DNA of 64,000 nucleotides from the NCBI GenBank assembly GCA_019843655.1, contig JACDQD010000002.1, forward strand, positions 38,347,413-38,411,412, read 5' to 3'. The position numbers were made by a program, and so were the translations under genes. A model generated the notes under the pieces. It saw nothing but the letters and a program-made list of their open reading frames with translations. It was not told where the DNA came from and made no database searches. This document shows, piece after piece, positions 57,052 to 64,000 of the stretch. The number at the start of each line of letters is the position of its first letter. Position 1 is the stretch's first letter. The DNA is from Lethocerus indicus (Eukaryota; Arthropoda; Insecta; Hemiptera; Belostomatidae).

Positions 57052-57943
57052 GTTCGGTCTTTTGCTAGACAGCGGTTTTTCGCCACTCAGTCGCGTCTTC
57101 AGTAGCGCCCGTGTCAGTAGTCACTTTGGATGTTTTTGAGGCATCCTCACTGCACTGCACTGTCACTTTCCGTGTACTGTACATGTACCGGGAGTACAGT
57201 GAGGATGCCGAAAACATCCAAAGTGCCGGCACAGTGACTACTGACACAGCGCTACTGAAGATGGCGACGGCGAAAATGTCTAGCAAAAGACCAAACCGGC
57301 AGCGAGAGAGAGAGACAGAAACTTCACGAACCTACGGTATACCGTAAGTTGTTCCTTCGGTCTTAGACGAAAGTCCTAGTGAAAGTTAACGCGCTTTTCG
57401 CGTACTGTGAACCGTCTCGCTCTTTTTGCGACGCGCTCGATCCAGAATTTATCTCGTCGCCACTTTCCTCTCGTAATTATAAAAATTTTCTTTCGAACAA
57501 TCGTAAACAACGCGCGCGCATAATCGGCTGTCCTCTCTTTAACGCGTTGAGACGCGAAAGTGCACGGATTGTTATAAAAACGGTTCTAATAGTGAACCGG
57601 CTGTTTACACTGTGAGACGGCGACGTTGGCGAGCTTCTTGGCGAGCGGCGTGCCGGCCAGCCGTCCGGCGTTTAGGGCCGTCGCGAACCTGTTCAGCCTC
57701 TCCTCCGGCGACGGGTCGCTTTCGCGCGCCGGAAACTCCGCCAATATCTCGAGCGCCGTCACCGGCCCAACGCCCTTCACGCCCTCCGTATAGTCGCTAC
57801 CGATCAACAGCGCCACCAGTATCAGCTCCTCGCGCTTCAACCCTTTCGCAAAACAACACACTTGTACGTAAGTAACGAGTTTATTATTACAGTTAACGCT
57901 TCAGTTAAAAATATTGTTATAGTTGAGATTGTAACTAAATTTA

Positions 57944-58004
<61 letters not shown>

Positions 58005-58592
58005 CGCCGACAACAAGTGGCGATGTACATATTTTTAAGTACGCGCAACATCTTTGGCACAGATAAGATTCTTCGATACGTTATTATTTGGTCATTTCTG
58101 AAACGGTATAAAAATTAAATCGACCGGTCGAATTGTATGTTGTATGTTGACGGTTTCCAATGCGCGTATAGGATACATTCAACTTCTCTGCAAAGTCCCA
58201 GTGCGATTATGCCCTTTATTCGGGTCATCGTCGACCTCCTCCTCCAGGCGGACGTCCTCCGGGCGCTCTCCTCGTCTTCTAACGAAAAATTCCCGACCGA
58301 ATTTCGCGAACGCGGTACCGCGACACTGCCGTCCTTTTAAGAAAATAAAAAGCGAAACATCTCTGCACGGATAAGATTCTTGATACGTTATTATTTGGTC
58401 CTCGTGGGCCTATAAAACTTATGCGCTGTGATGAAGCGTGCAGCGGTTCGCGAAATTCGGTCAGGGGATTTTTCGTCAAAAGGCGAGCGCTCGGAGGACG
58501 TCAGTCTGGAGGAGGTCGGCGATGACGAATAAAGGCCGTTATTGCGATTCGGATCGCCACAGTTCGACACTGGGACATTAGCAAGACGATTA

Positions 58593-58640
<48 letters not shown>

Positions 58641-60696
58641 GTCAGTCTGGCGCATGCTCGTTTCTAATTGGAATTCACGACAAGTGGCGTTGTACATATT
58701 ATTAATTACGTCCAGCCGTAAATGGTTTGAATCGTATAAGATACATTCAGTTTATCCGCAATGTCCCAGTGTTGAACTACGGCGATCCGAATCGCAATAA
58801 CGGCGTTTATTCGGTCATCGTCGACCTCCTCCGCCGCGGACGTCCTCCGGAGCGCTCCTCCTCGTCTTTTAACGAAAGCGAATCCTCCGACCGGAATTTC
58901 GCGAATCGCGGTACCGCGACACTGCCGTCCTTTTAAGAAAATAAAAAAGCGAAACGTGACGGAAATGCTCACTTCGTTTCATCGCGCTTTAGCTTTTTTT
59001 TATACACACACACACAGACAGACAATTCAACCGGTCAATGTGGAATTTTGATACGGAATATTTCAGAAAGGACCAAATAATAACGTACTTAAAAATATGT
59101 ACAACACCGTGTACGCTGTGTGATGAAGCGTTAAAAGAGCGGTGGTGTCGCGATACTGTGATTCGCGAAATTCGGTCGGGGAAATTTTTCGTTAAAAGGC
59201 GAAGCGCTCCTGGGACGTCCGGCGGTGGAGGAGGTCGACGATGACCGAATAAAGGCCGTTATTGCGATTCCGATCGCCATAAGTTCGACACTGGGACATT
59301 GCAGAAAGCGAATGTATCTTATACGCGCAATCGAAACCGTTTAGACGTTGTCGTACTTAAAAAAATATGTACAACGCCAGTTACTTAGAGTATGTCGCCC
59401 CCCCGATAGTTTATTCACTTTTCTTCTCGCGGTACTTTAAACCGGGGCGAGAAATGTTTTCATATCATATATATGACGCGATAAATTCGTCCGACTTACT
59501 GTAACAACGGTGGATGTCAGTCGCTTTGAATTGCAGGACGTATTTTTTCTGATTGAAAAAATTTTTATAGACGTTGGCGGCGCCGAACAGCCAGATATCG
59601 CTGTCGTCCGATATCGTTCCGTGCGTCTGATCGGTGGCTTCGAGGTGGGCGCACTGCGCTTCGGCTTCCATCGGCGCGACCAGATACGGGATGCCGAACA
59701 ACTGGAGCAGCTCCTGCGGACGATTGCGCGCCGTTGAACGGTTTAAAAAAAAAAAAAAAAACCAATTTCCGCTAACTTCCAGTCGGATAACATAATGTCG
59801 TCGGAAGAACCTGGATACAGTTTTTTTTTCCAGTGTATTTGGGAGTGTTCCGTTGGGATAAGTTTTAAAAGCTCTTCAAATTCTTCCCCCACACAACATT
59901 AAACAATCCTACCGGATTCATAATTATATCGGTCGACAACTAAGTAATTGTGGAATTACCGACAAGTGTGGCGTGTACATATTTTTCGAAACCGTAAATG
60001 GTTTCGAATGCGGTATAAGATACATTCGGCTTCTCCGCAATGTCCCAGTGTCGAACTGGCGATCCGATCGCAATAACGGCCTTTATTCGGGTCATTATCG
60101 ACCTCCTCCACTAGGACGTCCCCTCCGAGCGCTCCTCGTCTTTTAACGAAAAATCCCCCGACCGAATTTCGCCAACCGCAATACCGCGACACCGCCGTTC
60201 TTTTAACGCTTCATCACACAGCGTACGGTATTGTACATATTTTTGCAAATCGTTATTATTTCGTCCTTTCTGTGAAACATTCGGTATCGAAATTCCACAT
60301 TAACCGGTCGAATTGTCTGTCTGTGTGTGTGTGTATATAAAAAAAAGCTAAAGCGCCGATAAACAAAGTGAGCATTTCCGTCACGTTTCGCCTTTTTTAT
60401 TTTCTTAAAAGGACGGCAGTGTCGCGTACGCGATTCGCGAAATTCGGTCGGAGGATTCGCTTCGTTAAAAACGAGGAGGAGCGCTCCGAGGACGTCCGGA
60501 GGAGGTCGACGATGACCGAATAAAGGCCGTTATCGATTCGGATCGCCGAGTTCAACACTGGGACATTGATAAACTGAATGTATCTTATACGCATTCAAAC
60601 CATTTACGGCTGGACGAATTAATAATATGTACAACGCCACTTGTCGCCGGTGAATTCCGCAATTAGAAACGACCATGCCGCCAGACTGGATAGCTG

Positions 60697-60735
<39 letters not shown>

Positions 60736-61033
60736 TAATCGTCTTGCGCCTAATTTAGGTTTCCCCAGCCGAGAAGTGGTTAAGGCGTATTTGCTTCGTC
60801 ACACGACAGGAGAAGTTCAGTTGGGGCGTAGATTTGGCGCGCGACTACGCCAGGCACAAATTGCTGGGACCGACGCAAGACTGATGACACTATTGCCGGT
60901 GTTGGACAAGACGGGCGCAGAATAAGGTCATATTTCCGCCACAACAAACCGCTCTGTGATTTATACCCAACGATATAAATTGCGGTCGTAATTTGTAATG
61001 TTGTAGCGGAGAAAATAAATACTTTATTTTTCT

Positions 61034-61094
<61 letters not shown>

Positions 61095-63270
61095 TAATCG
61101 TCTTGCTAATGCCCCAGTGTCGAACTGTGGCGATCCGAATCGCAATAACGGCCTTTATTCAGGGGGTCATCGTCGACCTCCTCCTCCGCCGGACGTCCTC
61201 CGGAGCGCTCCTCGTCTTTTAACGAAAGCGAATCCTCCGACCGAATTTCGCGAACCGCAGTACCGCGACACTGCCGTCCTTTAAAAAAAATAAAAAGCGA
61301 ACGTGACGGAAACGCCATTTCGGTTCACCGTTTTTTTAACTTTTTATACACAATTCGACCGGTCGATGTAATTTCGATACCGAATATTTCACAGAAACGA
61401 CCGAATAATAACGTGTATCGAAGAATCTTATCCGTGCCGAAGATGTTGACGTACCCAATGTACAACGCCACTCGTCGTCGTCGACCCGATATATAGTTAT
61501 TGAGCAAATTCGCTATTACGTCTATTAAACGGACAAAGTGTTAACGCGGTTGACTGCAAAGTACTAAAGACTGTTAAACCGTATCAAAGTTCAGCCACTT
61601 CTGTGCATAAATTATTTAATGAAATATATTCAAAGCTTACTTGAGCTTCGAGAGTCATTTGATCGGAGATGGACGCCGCCAGCCTCTCTTCCCGGTTCGC
61701 TTCGACCAACAATTCTCTTGATTCTCTTTCCAATTTTTCCTAAACGCAATAAAACATAGTATTATATATGTTTCACAATATAATACGTATCACAAAATCC
61801 GAACTTACTATGGGGGGGGGGTTTTATTTACCTTCATAATAATTATCTCTTCTTTAGTCAACCGTTTGACCGGTTCGATGTCCTTCGGCGGCGACGGTTC
61901 GGCGTCGTCGACCGTCGGCCGGTCGAAATACGCCGAAATTCGGAAACGACCGTCGTCTCCGGTTTCCACTCGCCGATAGGATTCGATCCGGTTCCGGTCG
62001 TATTTGCGGTTCGCGAAAACGCCAGCGAACATGTCGCCTTCGCTGCGTCGGCGATTTTCGCCGCAGTATCCACGACGACGGTTGCAGACAGCCCGGCGGC
62101 GGCGGCGGCGGCACTTTATCCTCCGCTTGGCGGGTTTCACTTTCGCTGTCAACGCCGGAACCATCGTCGGTTTCGAATATTCTGTCGATTCGAAGACCGG
62201 AGTCGTTGAGTTCGGGCGGCGGTTCGGAGGCGAGGACGTCGGCCGTATCTCGACGAATCGTCTCCGTCCTCCGGCGTGTCGTCGCTATCGATTCCGGTAA
62301 CAGATTCCGATTCGGCGCTACGTTTGACTTTCTCCGCCGATTCTACAGTTTTCCGTTCATCGACTGTGCTACAAATTTCAGAAACCAATTGTATGCGGAC
62401 CTTCGATTCCGCTCTTATTCCCGTCCTCGTTACTATCTTGACTCTTTTGTCCCTCCGAAAGAATTTCCCGAACAGAGTCGTTAGACTGTACGGTTCTACG
62501 TTCATCTGATAGGCTACAATTCGAGTCTAATCGTGACGCCGTCAGTACGGCGTCTTCATCACCGTTTTCGTTTCTACCGCCACTCGTTTGTTTCTCGAAA
62601 TTATTCGCGCCGCCGGAATCGGAGACTGCGGTATTCGCGAGTCCGACTTATTGTCGCGACTCGAACCAGCGGACTCTAGAGCGTTTTCCTCGTCTTTCAT
62701 TCGATTTTCGGCCTCCATCGCTTCCAAACTCTGTCGGATTGCCCTCTGCAAATCGTCGCCCTCCTCTCTTCCGTTCTGCTGCCTGATAATCTCCAGCAAT
62801 TGCCGTTGGGACAGCTCCGCGCCGCTGTCCACCGACGAATCGATGAGGCTCACCGAATTCGATGATTCGTCGAAACTGTCGGCCGTAAATTGACGCGTTT
62901 CGCGACTGTCGTCCTCCGACTCCTCTCCGACTGGGCTCAAACTCGTCTTTTCCGGCGCGCCCTTTCCGGCCGAATCTGTAAAACGGAAATTCAATGACCG
63001 ATCCATTCATAGAAACAAATATTTCGTTCCGAAAACCGAACGATTTATACCCGGGCCAGAGTACCCACTTGACGCATAGATGTAGCTGGTCGTGTTGTCC
63101 GATGCGATCCTCTTGGCGATCGCCAGACCCTGTTCGGCCATAATGTCGTTGATCTCGTTCAGCGTCAACGAAACGCCGCCCATCTCGTTTTCGGCCTCTT
63201 CCAAACTGATCTGAACTTTGCGACGCTTCAATAACCTGCCCATTTGAAAACTCGAAAAATCGCCAATGTT
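53426..63270 (-). CDS. ERCC5: ERCC5 / XPG nucleotide-excision-repair endonuclease, 3' part
   Basis: Exons 63270-63069, 62975-61832, 61739-61641, 59713-59500, 57842-57611, 56615-56446 and 56093-about 55700, with a probable end exon 53503-53426. XPG cuts 3' of bulky DNA lesions in the nucleus. The I-region [16 protein letters not shown] (two catalytic Glu) and [11 protein letters not shown] are intact, as is [29 protein letters not shown] is a PCNA-binding PIP box at the human position. The spacer exon has a ubiquitin-interacting-type motif. The N-region is off the right edge. The spacer and two C-terminal exons carry frameshifts. Confidence 0.92.
53688..54344 (-). mobile_element. Tc1/mariner-like element, family D, internally deleted transposase
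   Basis: Inverted ends GGCGGTCC and GTATCCACCGTTTAACAGTC versus GACTGTTAAACGGTGGATAC. On the - strand [20 protein letters not shown] (N-terminal helix-turn-helix) is followed at once by PLDFYL-type C-terminal sequence, [17 protein letters not shown] and [10 protein letters not shown]. The catalytic middle is missing. Confidence 0.8.
54461..54585. repeat. (TA)n microsatellites, two adjoining arrays
   Basis: TA runs at about 54461-54515 and 54533-54584 separated by CATTCCATTACATCC. Confidence 0.95.
54620..55695. mobile_element. Cluster of mariner family A copies
   Basis: A copy starts with TTGGGTCACAACTAAGTAAT at 54621. Two near-identical helix-turn-helix segments follow (55230-55440 and 55515-55690), each with GGGGGGATTTTTCGTTAAAA and ATTGCAGAGAAGCC. 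Part of the array is a tandem duplication of about 285 bp. Confidence 0.8.
55700..56093 (-). CDS. ERCC5: ERCC5 C-terminal exon with PIP box, frameshifted
   Basis: Acceptor tttttcag, [17 protein letters not shown], then basic KKRSKRV. One base over, the frame continues [29 protein letters not shown] and [16 protein letters not shown], the Ser/Lys-rich composition of XPG tails. A one-base indel near 56000 explains the switch. The 3' boundary merges into a mariner copy near 55690. Confidence 0.75.
56286..56330. repeat. (TA)n microsatellite
   Basis: Borders the ERCC5 exon segment that is inverted at 60.7-61.1 kb. Confidence 0.9.
56446..56615 (-). CDS. ERCC5: ERCC5 exon, C-terminal nuclease segment, frame-disrupted
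   Basis: After acceptor aatttag, one frame gives FPSREVVK and the next [20 protein letters not shown] then DK. These match the XPG block FPNPAV...KFGWNRTKTDESLFPVL. The donor AATAAG/GTCAGC leads in phase to the PIP-box exon. At least one net base is missing and a stop (TAG) lies in the middle. Confidence 0.75.
56642..56692. repeat. (TA)n microsatellite
   Basis: Preceded by GCAAGACGATTACC, a tag that borders TA arrays at four places in this gene. Confidence 0.9.
56985..57345. mobile_element. Foldback hairpin element (family F)
   Basis: Begins TTGTGGTCTGCGAGGGGTTG at 56975. TCGCGTCTTCAGTAGCGCCC pairs with GCGCTACTGAAGATGGCGAC, and the right arm closes with ACTTCACGAACCTACGGTAT. A (CT)n run lies inside the left arm. 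Confidence 0.8.
57611..57842 (-). CDS. ERCC5: ERCC5 exon with helix-2-turn-helix
   Basis: [38 protein letters not shown] and [22 protein letters not shown] carries a metal-binding Asp of the FEN1/XPG family. Phase 1 in, phase 2 out; donor GTGTAA is weak. Confidence 0.92.
57945..58001. repeat. (TA)n microsatellite
   Basis: Immediately left of a mariner family A copy. Confidence 0.9.
58003..58570. mobile_element. Mariner family A copies, rearranged
   Basis: AATTCGCCGACAACAAGTGG at the left. Blocks occur in both orientations (GACCTCCTCCTCCAGGCGG, then GGAGGAGGTCGGCGATGACG), so two copies lie head to head. Confidence 0.75.
58590..58640. repeat. (TA)n microsatellite
   Basis: Again preceded by GCAAGACGATTACC. 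Confidence 0.9.
58660..59390. mobile_element. Mariner family A copies, rearranged
   Basis: GGAATTCACGACAAGTGGCG at 58671. On the - strand 58720-58930 still reads [33 protein letters not shown], the mariner helix-turn-helix. An opposite-strand copy follows from about 59035. Confidence 0.8.
59500..59713 (-). CDS. ERCC5: ERCC5 exon with I-region catalytic residues
   Basis: [20 protein letters not shown], then [39 protein letters not shown]. All catalytic acidic residues of the XPG I-region are kept. Phase 0 in, phase 1 out at GTAAGT. Confidence 0.95.
59935..60690. mobile_element. Mariner family A copies, head to head
   Basis: CGACAACTAAGTAATTGTGG at 59933; the right end GCCACTTGTCGCCGGTGAAT at about 60636. 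Between, one helix-turn-helix segment lies on each strand (60040-60190 and 60420-60560). Confidence 0.8.
60700..61092 (+). pseudogene. Inverted copy of the ERCC5 exon at 56.4-56.6 kb
   Basis: On the + strand, opposite to ERCC5, TTTCCCCAGCCGAGAAGTGG, AAGTTCAGTTGGGGCGTAGA and CTATTGCCGGTGTTGGACAA repeat the exon, together with its flanks (GGAGAAAATAAATACTTTAT) and both (TA)n borders. Frames give [27 protein letters not shown] and LLPVLDK, closer to the family in the first half than the sense copy. It carries its own indels. It could be the true exon in a mis-oriented segment. Confidence 0.75.
61105..61495 (-). mobile_element. Mariner family A copy, - strand
   Basis: The - strand reads [17 protein letters not shown] then [11 protein letters not shown], matching [13 protein letters not shown]...VDDD of mariner transposases. 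The right end is GCCACTCGTCGTCGTCGACC. Confidence 0.82.
61641..61739 (-). CDS. ERCC5: ERCC5 exon (spacer end)
   Basis: [20 protein letters not shown] and [13 protein letters not shown] match the QQQERIAATVTGQMFLESQ segment just before the XPG I-region. Phase 0 both sides. Confidence 0.93.
61832..62975 (-). CDS. ERCC5: ERCC5 large spacer exon with UIM-like motif, several frameshifts
   Basis: In order it reads [20 protein letters not shown], then [18 protein letters not shown] (fits the ubiquitin-interacting motif, Ala and Ser in place), [60 protein letters not shown] and [20 protein letters not shown] to EEIIIMK. These acidic, low-complexity pieces need at least four frame changes, all in one direction of reading. 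The spacer is poorly conserved in XPG generally, but both ends match. Confidence 0.8.
63069..63270 (-). CDS. ERCC5: ERCC5 exon (end of N-region / start of spacer)
   Basis: [32 protein letters not shown] and [14 protein letters not shown] correspond to the DFSQYQLKGLLKKNYL to SEDTSHYILIKG stretch of human XPG. Acceptor gtcgacag; donor GTGGGT in phase 1. Confidence 0.92.
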
Positions 63271-63314
63271 CTGTCGACAAAGGAGAAAGAAAACAATGTA
63301 TTTTTTTTTTTTAA

Positions 63315-64000
63315 GGGCGGAATTTGTCATCGTTATGCCCCCCGAAATGTGCAACTCTTTTTCTACAAATATACATAGTAACGATATATATTTTAAGGGC
63401 GGAATTTGTCATCGTTATGCGCCGCGAAATGTGCAACTCTTTTTCAACGAATATACACAGTAAGTTGAAAACGATATATATATTTTAAGGGCGGAATTTG
63501 TCATCGTTATGCGCCGCGAAATGTGCAACTCTTTTTCTACAAATATACATAGTAACGATATATATTTTAAGGGCGGAATTTGTCATCGTTATGCGCCGCG
63601 AAATGTGCAACTCTTTTTCTACAAATATACATAGTAACGATATATATTTTAAGGGCGGAATTTGTCCGTTATGCGCCGCGAAATGTGCAACTCTTTTTCT
63701 ACAAATATACATAGTAACGATATATATTTTAAGGGCGGAATTTGTCATTGTTATGCCCCCCGAAATGTGCAACTCTTTTTCTACAAATATACATAGTAAC
63801 GATATATATTTTAAGGGCGGAATTTGTCATCGTTATGCGCCGCGAAATGTGCAACTCTTTTTCAACGAATATACACAGTAAGTTGAAAACGATATATATA
63901 TTTTAAGGGCGGAATTTGTCATCGTTATGCGCCGCGAAATGTGCAACTCTTTTTCTACAAATATACATAGTAACGATATATATTTTAAGGGCGGAATTTG
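63315..64000. repeat. 82/92-bp satellite with five-unit higher-order pattern
   Basis: Unit starts at 63315, 63397, 63489, 63571, 63653, 63733, 63815, 63907 and 63989, with GGGCGGAATTTGTCATCGTT and GAAATGTGCAACTCTTTTTC. Units 1 and 6 share a CCCCCC variant and units 2 and 7 a 10-base insertion. It lies in the ERCC5 intron and runs off the window. Confidence 0.95.

Overview
This is animal genomic DNA, most likely from an insect or another arthropod. It holds multi-exon genes with GT-AG (and a few GC-AG) introns, mariner-type and piggyBac-type transposon remains, long (TA)n and (CT)n arrays and many satellites. There are no operons, ribosome binding sites or bacterial-type genes. I could not name the species.

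Five conserved protein genes can be read from spliced exons. (1) The 3' end of a Bicaudal-D-related (BICDR/BICDL) dynein cargo adaptor is on the + strand, 780-6527. (2) VPS72/YL-1, the H2A.Z-handling subunit of SWR1/SRCAP-type remodellers, is on the - strand, 14567-24172, with a possible extra last exon at 13421-13568. (3) TMX2, an ER thioredoxin-related membrane protein, is on the + strand from 25600; only its first two exons are present. (4) A BUB1/BUBR1 spindle-checkpoint gene is on the - strand, about 53.0 kb down to 28.4 kb. It has a TPR domain, GLEBS (Bub3-binding) exons and the start of the kinase region. (5) ERCC5/XPG, the nucleotide-excision-repair 3' endonuclease, is on the - strand, 63.3 to 53.4 kb; its N-terminal exons lie beyond the right edge. 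TMX2 and BUB1/BUBR1 converge on a 100-N gap (28038-28137), and both lack their 3' exons there, so the gap probably replaces much more DNA than 100 bases.

The rest is repeats. Satellites occur at 1-473, 1.24-1.69, 2.75-3.21, 4.44-5.99, 6.61-7.20, 7.38-8.21, 31.08-31.68, 34.06-35.72, 48.3-50.9, 51.2-52.8 and 63.3-64.0 kb. A decayed mariner family (family A) recurs at about a dozen sites, almost all in introns. A hairpin (foldback) family F and smaller Tc1/mariner-like families B, C, D and E are also present. Several introns consist almost entirely of one such element, and in BICDR a mariner end supplies the splice acceptor.

Two structural features stand out. The central BUB1/BUBR1 exons are present twice in tandem (about 38.2-45.2 and 32.0-37.6 kb), giving four GLEBS-like exons. 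One copy carries a TTAA-flanked piggyBac-like insertion and the other an expanded minisatellite. An ERCC5 exon has an inverted second copy at 60.7-61.1 kb. Many otherwise well conserved exons contain single-base frameshifts, in single-copy as well as duplicated DNA. Either the assembly is indel-prone or the duplicated parts are decaying, so protein models from this window need read-level correction.
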